A DNA stretch of 64,000 nucleotides. Origin: Lysobacter luteus. GTDB lineage: Bacteria; Pseudomonadota; Gammaproteobacteria; Xanthomonadales; Xanthomonadaceae. The notes under the pieces are model-generated. The model had not been told where the DNA came from and did no database searches. It worked only from the letters and a program-made list of their open reading frames with translations. Positions 42,565 through 51,250 of this stretch are shown here, piece by piece. Each line of letters begins with the position of its first letter. Position 1 is the stretch's first letter. Made by a program: the position numbers and the translations under genes. The stretch spans positions 1,230,001 through 1,294,000 of the forward strand of contig NZ_OU015430.1 of NCBI RefSeq assembly GCF_907164845.1, written 5' to 3'.

Positions 42565-43793
42565 GCGCACGGCCGGACGAATGCACCGCCCGCCCGCTGC
42601 CGCCGGTGGCGGCCCAGGTGGACGCGCACCTGGCCAGCATGGACGGCGAGGTCGACTGGTTGCTGGCGCTGTCGCCGATCCACAACGATGCGTTGTGGGC
42701 GGAGTTCGAGGCGAGTGGTCGCACGCGGGTGCCGCCGTTCCAGTACATCGACCCCGACCTCGACCTGCACGCCGTTCGCGAACGCTTGCTGGCGCTGCCG
42801 GTGGAGGAGGTGGAGTCGCCATTGCTCTCGGGCCTGCTATCGGAGAAGCAGCGCGAACTCGACCGGCAGATCGAGCTGGTACGGCTGCGCGATACCGATG
42901 GCTTCATCAACGCCAGCCTGGACCTGTTCGGCGGCGTCGAGCCACGGCTGCTGGAGCTGGCACGGCGGATCCTCGACACCGTCGGACCGAGTGTCCCGCT
43001 GGAGGCCGAGGCCGGGATCGACGAGGTGCTCGCCGCGGTCGAGGACGAGTTGGCGTGGTACCGCGAACAGTCGCCGGACTTCTTCGCGGAGGTCGTTGTC
43101 GATGCCGACCTGAACTCGTTGATGATGGTCTCGCACGGCAAGTTCTTCATCGATGGCGACATCCGCCTGCCGCGCGCGCGCGTGCAGCCGCTGATCCAGC
43201 ATGAGATCGGTACCCACCTGGTGACCCGCCACAACGGGAGCCGCCAGGCGTTGCAGCAGCTGCGCGTGGGCCTCGCACACTACGATCCGCTGCAGGAAGG
43301 CCTGGGCGTGCTGGGCGAATACCTGGCCGGCTACCTGCCGGGCGAGCGCCTGCGCGTACTGGCCGCGCGGGTGGTCGCCACCGACATGGCCATCCACGGC
43401 GAGGACGTACCGGCCATCTTCGACCTGTTGCACAACACCCACGGGCTGCCGACCGAGGATGCGTTCGACGTGGCCGTGCGGGCGCGGCGCGGTGGCGGGC
43501 TCACCAAGGACGCGGTGTACCTCAGCGGCCTGCGCGACCTGGTCGAGTACCTGGCCGACGGGGGCGACTTCGAGACGCTTTTCACCGGCAAGTTCGCTCT
43601 CTCGCACCGGGTCGTGCTCGACCAGCTGATCGAGGAGGGCTGGGTCGTGGAGCCCGACCTGTTGCCGCGCTACAGCACCGCCGCCGACGCCGCCGTGCGG
43701 CTTGAACGCTGCCGCCGCACGCCGGTGGAGCACCTGTTCCACAGCGAACCCCACAACGTGGCACGTGTGCCCGCACCGAAGGAAACCGCATGA
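42555..43793 (+). CDS. DUF1704/QEGLA-motif zinc metallopeptidase
   Basis: 412 residues. The zinc motif is HEIGTH (His216, Glu217, His221) and the likely third ligand is Glu248 in DPLQEGLGVLGEYL, the QEGLA motif. The family is annotated as flavohemoglobin expression-modulating. Its eukaryotic relatives are the tubulin detyrosinases MATCAP/TMCP, which remove a C-terminal Tyr. So a carboxypeptidase-like action on a small substrate is a reasonable inference. The start overlaps the amidohydrolase stop by ten bases, and its own stop overlaps the next gene by four. Middle gene of the operon. Confidence 0.85.
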   Translation: MPVSARPDECTARPLPPVAAQVDAHLASMDGEVDWLLALSPIHNDALWAEFEASGRTRVPPFQYIDPDLDLHAVRERLLALPVEEVESPLLSGLLSEKQRELDRQIELVRLRDTDGFINASLDLFGGVEPRLLELARRILDTVGPSVPLEAEAGIDEVLAAVEDELAWYREQSPDFFAEVVVDADLNSLMMVSHGKFFIDGDIRLPRARVQPLIQHEIGTHLVTRHNGSRQALQQLRVGLAHYDPLQEGLGVLGEYLAGYLPGERLRVLAARVVATDMAIHGEDVPAIFDLLHNTHGLPTEDAFDVAVRARRGGGLTKDAVYLSGLRDLVEYLADGGDFETLFTGKFALSHRVVLDQLIEEGWVVEPDLLPRYSTAADAAVRLERCRRTPVEHLFHSEPHNVARVPAPKETA

Positions 43794-44866
43794 ACGCCGC
43801 ATCCGCCACCTCCGCGCCGATCAAGCTCGGCTTCGTCGTCAACGACGTTGCGACCGAGAAGAACAACTACACCACCATCCGCCTCGCGCGCACCGCGGTG
43901 AACCGCGGGCATCAGGTCGCCCTGATCGGACTGGGCGATTTCATCTACGACGCCAACGGCACCGTGCGTGCCCGTGCGCACGTGCCGCGCGAATCGCACT
44001 ATGCCGACGACGACGCGCTGCTGGCTGACCTGCAGGGCCCCGACGCCGAGATCCACCGGATCTCGGTTGAGGACCTGGACGTGCTGATGCTGCGCAGCGA
44101 TCCGGCCGAGGAGGTCGTCGAGCGGCCGTGGGCGCCCAACAGCGGCCTGCTGTTCGCCCAGCTGGCCGCGCTCAAGCACGTCATCGTGCTCAACGACCCC
44201 ACCCACCTGACCGACGCGTCCAACAAGACCTACTTCCAGCATTTCCCCGAGGAGGTCAGGCCGGTCACCTGCATCACCCTGGATGCCGACGAGATCAAGT
44301 CGTTCATCCAGTCCCACGACGGCTACGGCGTGATCAAGCCACTGCAGGGGTCGGGGGGGCAGAGTGTGTTCGTGGTGACCCCCGACAGCGGCGCCAACCT
44401 CAACCAGATGATCGAGGCGGTGACCCGCGATGGCTATGCGATCGTGCAGGAGTACCTGCCCAAGGCGGTGGACGGCGACCTGCGCCTGCTGACGCTCAAT
44501 GGCCGGCCGTTGTGCGTGGATGGCAAGTACGCCTGCTTCCGTCGCTACAACGACAGCGGCGACGCGCGCAGCAACATCACCGCCGGCGGCAAGATCGACA
44601 TGGCAGTGCCCGACGAGGACGCACTGCGCCTTGCCGAGATCGTCGCGCCCAAGCTGATGCGCGACGGCATGTACCTGGCCGGGCTGGACATCGTTGGCGA
44701 CAAGATGATGGAGATCAACGTCGACACGCCGGGCGGGATCAACATGGCCGAGGAGCTCACCGGGGTCGACTTCAGCGGCCACATCGTCTCCGACCTGGAG
44801 CGCAAGGTGCGTCTGCGCGACCAGTACAACCGCACCCTGACCAACAACGAGCTGGCGATGATGTAG
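43790..44866 (+). CDS. Glutathione synthetase-like ATP-grasp ligase
   Basis: 358 residues. Looks like glutathione synthetase: an N-terminal substrate domain (KLGFVVNDVATEKNNYTTIRLA) and an ATP-grasp fold with GYGVIKPLQGSGGQSVFVV (Lys183, Gly-rich loop 187-190), QEYLP, and metal ligands in MEINVDTPGG (Glu308, Asn310). It joins an amino group to an activated carboxylate with ATP. A true GshB assignment is not safe, because the conserved neighbours are an amidohydrolase and a DUF1704 peptidase. ATGA overlap with the preceding gene. Confidence 0.85.
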   Translation: MNAASATSAPIKLGFVVNDVATEKNNYTTIRLARTAVNRGHQVALIGLGDFIYDANGTVRARAHVPRESHYADDDALLADLQGPDAEIHRISVEDLDVLMLRSDPAEEVVERPWAPNSGLLFAQLAALKHVIVLNDPTHLTDASNKTYFQHFPEEVRPVTCITLDADEIKSFIQSHDGYGVIKPLQGSGGQSVFVVTPDSGANLNQMIEAVTRDGYAIVQEYLPKAVDGDLRLLTLNGRPLCVDGKYACFRRYNDSGDARSNITAGGKIDMAVPDEDALRLAEIVAPKLMRDGMYLAGLDIVGDKMMEINVDTPGGINMAEELTGVDFSGHIVSDLERKVRLRDQYNRTLTNNELAMM

Positions 44867-44957
44867 CCGCGCGTCGCGGCACCGATCGCGGCCCGGGAGT
44901 TGCCGCGCCCGGGCCGCGATCGCATCCTGTGGGGCCTTCCACACACGGGCGTGCCGC

Positions 44958-45575
44958 TTGGACACCCTGCTGATCGCCCTCGACCTGCTGGGCACCTTCG
45001 TCTTCGCCATCTCCGGGGCGACCGTGGGCGTGCGCAACCGGCTCGACCTGTTCGGCGTGCTTGTGCTGTCGTTCGCGGCCGCCACCAGCGGCGGCATCAT
45101 GCGCGATCTGCTGATCGGCGCCACCCCGCCCGTGGCGCTGGTCAACTGGAGCTACCTGGTGGTGGCGTGCCTGGCGGGGCTGCTTACGTTCCGCTGGTTC
45201 GCCGACATCGAGCGGCTGCGCAACCCGGTGCAGGTATTCGACGCGATGGGGCTGGCGCTGTTCGCGGTCAGCGGCGCGCTCAAGGCGATCGACTTCGGGC
45301 TGGGGCCCATTGCGGCCACGTTGCTCGGGATGCTCACCGGCATTGGTGGCGGCATCGCGCGCGATGTGCTGGTAGCGCGCACGCCGGTGATCTTCCAGGC
45401 CGAGCTGTACGCCGTCGCCGCGATGGCCGGGGCCGCCACCGTCGTGGCCGGGCACTGGCTCGGTTGGCCGGCAATGCCGGCGGTAGCCGTCGGCGCCGCA
45501 CTGTGTTTCGGCCTGCGTTACATGGCGATCCGCCACGGTTGGCGGCTGCCGGTCGCCCAGCCGCGGGATTCCTGA
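44958..45575 (+). CDS. TRIC-like cation channel (UPF0126/YadS)
   Basis: 205 residues, seven helices in two repeats of the UPF0126 domain. DLLGTFVFAISGATVGVRNRLDLFGVLVLSFAAATSGGIMRDLL and the second-half FDAMGLALFAVSGALKAI with GGGIARDVL are diagnostic. Members form trimeric cation channels related to animal TRIC; YadS-type bacterial proteins may instead move glycine or other small solutes. The start is a TTG, 91 bases after the operon, with no strong ribosome site. Confidence 0.88.
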   Translation: MDTLLIALDLLGTFVFAISGATVGVRNRLDLFGVLVLSFAAATSGGIMRDLLIGATPPVALVNWSYLVVACLAGLLTFRWFADIERLRNPVQVFDAMGLALFAVSGALKAIDFGLGPIAATLLGMLTGIGGGIARDVLVARTPVIFQAELYAVAAMAGAATVVAGHWLGWPAMPAVAVGAALCFGLRYMAIRHGWRLPVAQPRDS

Positions 45576-45765
45576 GGTCGGGGTTCAGCTGGGGGTGCAG
45601 TCACTGAATCCGATGGAAGGCCCGCCAGATCGGGCCTGCGAAGGCCCGGGGCAGTTATCGCGCTTTCCAGATCACGATCCGCGTACATCCACCTGACCTG
45701 TTATTTACCCGGCGCGCTTTATGGATAGGGGCACAACGGGCATCCGCCCCCCACGGAGACATCCC

Positions 45766-46386
45766 ATGCGCAACTACCAGATGTCCACCCTTGCCGCCGC
45801 GCTGCTGGCCATCGGGCTGGCAGGCTGCGACAACAACGTCGAAACCGATGACACCTTGGGCGCCACCACGCCCGACACAACCATGCCGGACACGATGGAC
45901 GACACCATGCCGGCCGACACCATGCCCGATGACTCGACCGCCCTGGGCGGCGACATGGACCCCAACAGCGACCCTGGCACCATGGCTGACGCCGGCGCCA
46001 TCGTCGCCCCGACCACGTTGATGGTCAGCACCACCGGCGCGCCGGGACCGTACCTGACCGACGACGACGGCCGCGCGATCTATTTCCTCGAGGGCGACAC
46101 CGATGGCAGCACCTGCACCGGTCCGTGCCTGGAACTGTGGCCACCGGTCATCGCGGGTGACACAACGCCCGGGGTGGATGGCGACCTGAAGGCCGGGCTA
46201 CTCGGTACCGTCGAGCGCGCCGACGGCACGACCCAGCTGACCTACAACGGCCATCCGCTGTACTACTACACGCGCGACACGGCTGCCCAGGTCGCCAGCG
46301 GACATGACGTGACCGACGACTGGGGCGAGTGGTACCTGCTGGCTCCGGACGGCACCGAGGTCGATGACGACGTCGAGACCAACTGA
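45766..46386 (+). CDS. COG4315-type lipoprotein (secreted repeat of unknown function), copy 2
   Basis: 206 residues. Lipobox LAGC, then an unstructured Asp/Met/Thr-rich linker with T-M-P-D repeats (TTMPDTMDDTMPADTMPDD), then a COG4315 unit: PYLTDDDGRAIYFLEGDTDGSTC, GPCLELWPPVI and TQLTYNGHPLYYYTRDTAAQV. Methionine-rich linker and Cys pair suggest a copper or redox link, which is inference. Paralog of the gene at 37664. The ATG at 45766 has a ggaga ribosome site; the gap 45576-45765 upstream holds no other gene. Confidence 0.83.
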   Translation: MRNYQMSTLAAALLAIGLAGCDNNVETDDTLGATTPDTTMPDTMDDTMPADTMPDDSTALGGDMDPNSDPGTMADAGAIVAPTTLMVSTTGAPGPYLTDDDGRAIYFLEGDTDGSTCTGPCLELWPPVIAGDTTPGVDGDLKAGLLGTVERADGTTQLTYNGHPLYYYTRDTAAQVASGHDVTDDWGEWYLLAPDGTEVDDDVETN

Positions 46387-46521
46387 TCCCGTTTCACCAT
46401 GTGGGCGTGCGGGCCGTCGCCGGTAGCCGGTGGCGGCCCGTGTTGTGCCGGGTAGCCCACCCTGCGAGGGACTGACGATGGCGATGTCTGGCACGCTGGC
46501 GGCATTCCCATGGAGATTCCG

Positions 46522-46965
46522 ATGAGCAGCGATCCCTTGCTGGTTCCATGTCCCCAGTGCGCAGCGATGAACCGCGTGCCCCCCGAGCGTCTCGGGCAGT
46601 CCCCGACCTGCGGTCGTTGCCACGGCGTGTTGTTCACCGGGGCGCCGCTCGCGCTCACCGCCACCGACTTCGACCGTCATGCGGTGCGCGGCGGGGTGCC
46701 GGTGCTGGTGGACTTCTGGGCGCCCTGGTGCGGGCCGTGCAGGACAATGGCGCCGCAATTCGAGGCGGCCGCCGCGGCGTTGGAGCCCGGTATCCGTCTG
46801 GCGAAGGTCGACACCGAGGCCGAGCCCGGCCTGGGTGCGCGTTTTGGCATCCGCAGCATTCCGACGATGGTGCTGCTTCACCGGGGTCGGGAGCTGGGGC
46901 GCCAGTCCGGTGCGATGGGCAGCGGGCAGATCGTCGCGTGGGCCCGTTCCCAGCTGCCGCGATGA
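46522..46965 (+). CDS. trxC: Thioredoxin 2
   Basis: 147 residues. An N-terminal zinc finger with Cys10, Cys13, Cys30 and Cys33 (CPQC and CGRC) is followed by a thioredoxin fold whose active site is WCGPC (Cys70 and Cys73). This combination is specific to TrxC. It reduces cytosolic disulfides, often under oxidative stress control. The ATG at 46522 has a ggag site; the ATG at 46510 is too close to it. The stop overlaps the next gene (ATGA). Confidence 0.95.
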   Translation: MSSDPLLVPCPQCAAMNRVPPERLGQSPTCGRCHGVLFTGAPLALTATDFDRHAVRGGVPVLVDFWAPWCGPCRTMAPQFEAAAAALEPGIRLAKVDTEAEPGLGARFGIRSIPTMVLLHRGRELGRQSGAMGSGQIVAWARSQLPR

Positions 46966-47192
46966 TCGCATCGTTCCCGGAGGGCACGTCGCCGGAGGCC
47001 GCGCAAAGCCACGACCCGCCACCCCGTCGCCCGGAAGAGCCCGACCCCAACGATTGCTGCGGCGAGGGCTGCGTCCGTTGCATTTATGACGTGCACGACG
47101 AGGCGCTGGAGCGATACGCAAAGGCGCTTGCCGTGTGGCGCGAGCGCAATCCGGGCGTACCGCTGCCGAAGGATCCGGGCGGCGGCACCTGA
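46962..47192 (+). CDS. Oxidoreductase-like domain (PF09791-type) small protein
   Basis: 76 residues. After a proline-rich N-terminus comes PDPNDCCGEGCVRCIYDVHDEALERYAKAL, the Oxidored-like signature with four Cys in CCGEGCVRC. Eukaryotic homologs are mitochondrial. It probably binds a metal or iron-sulfur cluster. Here its start codon overlaps the trxC stop by four bases, so thioredoxin 2 and this protein are made from one mRNA and may act together. Confidence 0.85.
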   Translation: MIASFPEGTSPEAAQSHDPPPRRPEEPDPNDCCGEGCVRCIYDVHDEALERYAKALAVWRERNPGVPLPKDPGGGT

Positions 47193-47209
47193 CCCGGTCC
47201 GCAGCCGGA

Positions 47210-47524
47210 TCAATAGCCGGCGAGTTTGCCCAGCGAGCTTTCCAGAAGCCGCTGCAGCTTCCTGCTCGCGCCGCCGATCGCGCCGCGCATGGTGGGGGCC
47301 TCGGCGGTTACCGTCGCCGGTGGCCGGCCTTCCAGCCGCGCTTCCATCGTGCAGTGCTTGTCGTTGTCGCCCGACTTGCCACCGTTGGTGTCCGCCAAGT
47401 GGACCTCGACCCGCGACACCTGGTCCCCGAAGCGCTGGAGGGCGTCGGTGACGACCTGTTCGACGTGCTGCGCGAGCGCTTCGTCACCCTGGACGTGGTT
47501 GTCGGTGTTGAGCAGGACTTTCAT
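47210..47524 (-). CDS. HPF/RaiA-family ribosome-associated protein
   Basis: 104 residues: MKVLLNTDNHVQGDEALAQHVEQVVTDALQRFGDQVSRVEVHLADTNG then HCTMEARLEGRPPATVTAEA. This is the short hibernation-factor fold (beta-alpha-beta3-alpha) without the dimerising C-domain of long HPF. It likely binds the ribosome's 30S decoding region in resting cells. Start at 47524, with ggagg upstream. It points toward the trxC pair. Confidence 0.82.
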   Translation of the reverse strand: MKVLLNTDNHVQGDEALAQHVEQVVTDALQRFGDQVSRVEVHLADTNGGKSGDNDKHCTMEARLEGRPPATVTAEAPTMRGAIGGASRKLQRLLESSLGKLAGY

Positions 47525-47620
47525 GCGGCGTGGCCTCCGGTATGCGTGACGGGTATGCACCCACGCTAGCGCCGGTCGCATACACACGGCGAGAAGGCGG
47601 CCTTCCGCGGCGCACGCCGG

Positions 47621-47626
47621 TAAAAT
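47621..47626 (+). promoter_or_regulatory. -10 element for a leaderless trhO mRNA
   Basis: TAAAAT is followed by six bases and then the ATG at 47633; +1 should be the A of that codon. There is no ribosome site in front of the ATG. Confidence 0.45.
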
Positions 47627-47632
47627 CCGCCG

Positions 47633-48394
47633 ATGATCCTCAACGTTGCCGCCTACCATTTCACCGCTGTCGACAACCCGCAGGCGCTGGCCGAAGAAGC
47701 CCGTGCGCGCGCCGTCGCGGCGGGCCTGCTGGGCACCGTGCTGGTGGCGGGGGAGGGCATCAACCTGTTCCTGGCCGGCGCTGGCGAAGCGGTCCGCACC
47801 TGGGTGGACTGGCTGCGGGCCGAGCCCCGGTTTGCCGGCCTCGTGGTGAAGGAGAGTTACAGTCGGGCCCAGCCGTTCCAGCGGCTCAAGGTCAAGGTCA
47901 AGCCCGAGCTGATCAGCTTCCGCCGCGCCGATGCCTCGCCGCTGCAGGGACGCGCGCCGACCGTGGCGCCGGCGGACCTTGCGCGCTGGATCGGGCAGGG
48001 CTGCGACGACAACGGACGACGGCTGGTCCTGCTCGATACCCGCAACCGCGAGGAGGTGGGCCACGGCAGCTTTGTGGGCGCGCTCACCCTGCCGATCGAC
48101 AACTTCACCGAGCTGCCGGCGGCGCTGGTCCCGCATCGTGACGAACTGGCCGACGCCACCGTGGTCAGCTTCTGCACCGGTGGCATCCGCTGCGAAAAGG
48201 CCGCGCTGCACCTGCAGGCCGATGGCATGGACAACCTGTTGCAGCTTGACGGTGGGATCCTCGGCTACTTCGAGCAGGTCGGCGGGTTCGGCTACGACGG
48301 CCGCTGTTTCGTGTTCGACGGCCGGGTGGCGCTGGACCCGGCGCTGGAGCCGCTGATCGACGGCGACGGCGACGAGGCGATGGCCACGGGTTGA
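47633..48394 (+). CDS. trhO: tRNA uridine 5-hydroxylase TrhO-like rhodanese protein
   Basis: 253 residues. UPF0176/YceA family, now known as TrhO, which oxidises wobble U34 in tRNA to 5-hydroxyuridine with oxygen. The N-terminal acylphosphatase-like domain (TVLVAGEGINLFLAG) is followed by a rhodanese domain with active Cys in CTGGIRCEKAA. The gene has no ribosome site but a -10 element that would start the mRNA at its ATG. The stop overlaps the -35 box of copA. Confidence 0.9.
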   Translation: MILNVAAYHFTAVDNPQALAEEARARAVAAGLLGTVLVAGEGINLFLAGAGEAVRTWVDWLRAEPRFAGLVVKESYSRAQPFQRLKVKVKPELISFRRADASPLQGRAPTVAPADLARWIGQGCDDNGRRLVLLDTRNREEVGHGSFVGALTLPIDNFTELPAALVPHRDELADATVVSFCTGGIRCEKAALHLQADGMDNLLQLDGGILGYFEQVGGFGYDGRCFVFDGRVALDPALEPLIDGDGDEAMATG

Positions 48395-48421
48395 CCCTCC
48401 AATGATGGGAAGGTGGAGCAT
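48391..48421 (+). promoter_or_regulatory. CueR operator/promoter of copA
   Basis: TTGACC (48391-48396) is a -35 box. The dyad ACCCTCC-N7-GGAAGGT (48394-48414) matches 6 of 7 bases between arms, as in CueR sites, and fills the long 19-base MerR-type spacer. GAGCAT (48416-48421) is the -10-like partner. The first bases overlap the trhO stop codon. Confidence 0.8.
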
Positions 48422-48449
48422 CATGGCCTGAGCCTTCCAGGAGTCCGCC

Positions 48450-50693
48450 ATGAACGCCCCGACCGCCGCACCCGAGCGCGAAGTACGGCTCGATATCGAG
48501 GGAATGACCTGTGCGTCGTGCGCCGGCCGCGTGGAGAAAGCGCTGGCGGCGGTGCCCGGGGTTCGGGAAGCGAGCGTCAACCTCGCGACCGAGCGGGCCA
48601 GTGTCCGCGCAACCGGTCGCGACCGGCTCGAGTCGGACCTGGTCGCCGCCGTTACCGGCGCGGGCTATCGCGCCACGGTGCCCGCTGATGCCGCTACCCC
48701 CATCGCCTCGGACACCGGGGCCCCGGCTGCCGGCGGTGCGGTTGCGTCGCCGACCGCGCGGAAGTCGCGCGAGCTTCGCCATCTGCTCATCGCGATCGCG
48801 CTGTCGGCGCCGCTGCTGCTGCCGATGCTGCTCATGCCGTTCGGCGTGGACTGGATGCTCCCCGGCTGGGTGCAGTTCGCACTGGCCACCCCCGTGCAGT
48901 TCTGGCTGGGCGCGCGCTTCTATCGCGGTGGCTGGTCGGCGCTGAAGGCCGGCACCGGAAACATGGACCTGCTGGTCGCCCTGGGCACCAGCGCGGGGTA
49001 CGGCCTGAGCCTCTTCCATTTGCTGTCGGGTAGTGGACACCTGTACTTCGAGGCGTCGGCTGTTGTCATCACCCTGGTGCTGCTGGGCAAATGGCTGGAG
49101 GCGCGGGCCAAGCGCCAGACCACCGAGGCGATCCGCGCATTGCAGGCACTGCGCCCCGCCACCGCCCGCGTCGTGCGCGACGGCATCGAGCGGGAGCTGC
49201 CCCTGGCTGAAGTGGTGGTGGGCGACCAGGTCGCCGTGCGCCCCGGCGAGCGGTTCCCGGTAGACGCGGTGGTGGTGGAAGGCCGCAGCCACGCCGACGA
49301 ATCACTGATCACCGGCGAGTCGTTGCCTGTGGCCAAGGAGCCGGGGGATGCCGTCACCGGCGGTGCGCTCAACGCCGAGGGCCGGCTGCTGCTGCGCACC
49401 ACCGCGGTCGGTGCCGAGACGGCGCTTGCGCGGATCATCCGGCTGGTCGAGGACGCGCAGGCGAAGAAGGCGCCGATCCAGCGGCTGGTCGACCGGGTGA
49501 GCGCGGTCTTCGTGCCGGTGGTGGTCGCAATCGCGCTGCTGACGCTGCTGGGCTGGGGCTTCATCGGCGGTGACTGGAACGACGCCATCCTGCACGCGGT
49601 AGCGGTGCTGGTGATTGCCTGCCCCTGCGCGCTGGGTCTGGCCACGCCGACCGCGATCATGGCCGGCACCGGCGTGGCCGCGCGCGCCGGCATCCTGATC
49701 AAGGACGCCGAGGTGCTGGAGACCGCTCGGGCGGTCGACGTGGTCGCGTTCGACAAGACCGGGACCCTGACGGAGGGGCGTCCGACGCTGGCCCGGTACG
49801 TCGCGGTCGACGGCGACGACGCGGCGCTTTTGAGGTTGGCCGCGGCGCTGCAGGCCGGCAGCGAGCATCCGCTGGCCGCCGCGGTCCGCGAGGCGGCCAC
49901 CGGCATGGCGTTGCCGTCGTCGAGCGACACCCGCGCGGTGGCGGGGCGCGGCGTGGTGGGCGACGTCGAGGGCACCCAGTTGTTGCTCGGTAGCACGCGC
50001 TGGATGGAGCAGGAGGGCGCCCTTGCATCCGCACCCGCGCTGCGGGCCGAGAGCGACGCCTTGGCCGCCCGTGGCCACAGCGTGTCGTGGCTGGCCGAGC
50101 GGACCGGCGACAGCGTGCAGGTGCTGGGTTTGCTGGCCTTCCGCGACGCCCCGCGGGCGGAGGCCAAGGCAGCCATCGCGACCCTGCACCGCCTCGGCAT
50201 CCGCACCGCGATGATCTCCGGCGACAACCGGGGCGCGGCGCAGGCGGTGGCCGACGCGCTCGGCATCGATGACGTGCGCGCCGAGGTGCTTCCTGCCGAC
50301 AAGGTCGACGCGGTACAGGCGCTCAAAGCGCACGGCCGGGTGGCGATGGTCGGTGACGGCATCAACGATGCCCCCGCGCTGTCGGCCGCCGATATCGGCA
50401 TTGCGATGGGCAGTGGCAGCGACGTCGCCATGCATGCGGCTGGGATCACCCTGATGCGGCCGGACCCGCGCCTGGTGGCCGACGCGATCGCCATCTCCCG
50501 CCGCACCAGTGGCAAGATCCGGCAGAACCTGTTCTGGGCGTTCGTCTACAACGTCGTCGGCCTGCCGCTGGCCGCGGCCGGGCTGCTCAACCCGGTGGTG
50601 GCGGGTGCGGCGATGGCGCTGTCGAGCGTCAGCGTGGTGGCCAACACCCTGCTGCTGCGCCGCTGGACGCCCCGCGCATCGGAGGAGAACTGA
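48450..50693 (+). CDS. copA: Copper-exporting P1B-type ATPase CopA
   Basis: 747 residues. Pumps Cu(I) out of the cytoplasm. One N-terminal heavy-metal domain (GMTCASC, Cys21 and Cys24), eight membrane helices, the CPC ion motif (near residue 391, [12 protein letters not shown]), the phosphorylation site DKTGTLT (Asp about 435) and the hinge [10 protein letters not shown]. Copper specificity follows from CPC with the CueR operator in front and cueR behind. The mRNA should start near 48428, giving a 22-base leader with an aggag site. Confidence 0.96.
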   Translation: MNAPTAAPEREVRLDIEGMTCASCAGRVEKALAAVPGVREASVNLATERASVRATGRDRLESDLVAAVTGAGYRATVPADAATPIASDTGAPAAGGAVASPTARKSRELRHLLIAIALSAPLLLPMLLMPFGVDWMLPGWVQFALATPVQFWLGARFYRGGWSALKAGTGNMDLLVALGTSAGYGLSLFHLLSGSGHLYFEASAVVITLVLLGKWLEARAKRQTTEAIRALQALRPATARVVRDGIERELPLAEVVVGDQVAVRPGERFPVDAVVVEGRSHADESLITGESLPVAKEPGDAVTGGALNAEGRLLLRTTAVGAETALARIIRLVEDAQAKKAPIQRLVDRVSAVFVPVVVAIALLTLLGWGFIGGDWNDAILHAVAVLVIACPCALGLATPTAIMAGTGVAARAGILIKDAEVLETARAVDVVAFDKTGTLTEGRPTLARYVAVDGDDAALLRLAAALQAGSEHPLAAAVREAATGMALPSSSDTRAVAGRGVVGDVEGTQLLLGSTRWMEQEGALASAPALRAESDALAARGHSVSWLAERTGDSVQVLGLLAFRDAPRAEAKAAIATLHRLGIRTAMISGDNRGAAQAVADALGIDDVRAEVLPADKVDAVQALKAHGRVAMVGDGINDAPALSAADIGIAMGSGSDVAMHAAGITLMRPDPRLVADAIAISRRTSGKIRQNLFWAFVYNVVGLPLAAAGLLNPVVAGAAMALSSVSVVANTLLLRRWTPRASEEN

Positions 50694-51142
50694 TGGCCAA
50701 CCCCGCGCGACCGGAACTGGCCGAGGCACTGGCCGATGGCCTGCACAACATCGGCGATGCCGCGCGACTGAGCGGCGTCAGCGCCAAGATGATCCGCCAT
50801 TACGAGGCGATCGGCCTGATCCCGCCGGCGAGCCGCACTTTTGCCGGCTACCGCATCTACTCCGACAAGGACCTGCACCGATTGCGCTTCATCAAGCGCA
50901 GCCGGACGCTCGGCTTCTCGGTGAAGCAGATCGAGGTATTGCTGGGGCTGTGGGATGACCGCGAGCGCGCCAGCGCCGAGGTCAAGCGCATGGCCCAGGC
51001 GCACGCCGACGACCTGGGGCATCGGATCGAGGAAATGCAGGCGATGCAGCGCACGCTGCTGGAGCTGGCGCACCGCTGCCACGGCGACGATCGTCCCGAC
51101 TGCCCGATCCTCGACGACCTGGCGGGGCCATCCGGCAGCTGA
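50693..51142 (+). CDS. cueR: Copper-responsive MerR-family activator CueR
   Basis: 149 residues. MerR helix-turn-helix (NIGDAARLSGVSAKMIRHYEAIGLIPPASRTFAGYRIY), a dimerisation helix, and a copper loop with Cys129 and Cys137 (CHGDDRPDCPIL, identical in spacing to CueR). It overlaps copA by one base (TGATG), so activator and pump share an operon and CueR rises with CopA. The N-terminus is about 17 residues longer than in E. coli CueR. Confidence 0.94.
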   Translation: MANPARPELAEALADGLHNIGDAARLSGVSAKMIRHYEAIGLIPPASRTFAGYRIYSDKDLHRLRFIKRSRTLGFSVKQIEVLLGLWDDRERASAEVKRMAQAHADDLGHRIEEMQAMQRTLLELAHRCHGDDRPDCPILDDLAGPSGS

Positions 51143-51154
51143 CCCAGGCGTCCT

Positions 51155-51230
51155 GTAGGAGCGGCTTCAGCCGCGATCGAATGCTTGGCGCGCGTACCGG
51201 TTTCAGGACCGCCGCTGAAGCCGCTCCTAC
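51155..51230. repeat. REP pair in inverted orientation
   Basis: Left copy 51155-51176 (GTAG then GAGCGGCTTCAGCCGCGA) and right inverted copy 51211-51230 (GCCGCTGAAG, CCGCTCCTAC) face each other across 34 bases, downstream of cueR and between convergent genes. Folding would give a large stem-loop that may also end copA-cueR transcription. Confidence 0.85.
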
Positions 51231-51250
51231 CGTTGGGGGGTGTCGCGCGT

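Noticed and set aside
43790-44866. Naming the ATP-grasp gene gshB
   Set aside because: The fold fits, but the operon context is not that of glutathione synthesis and true GshB could be elsewhere in the genome.
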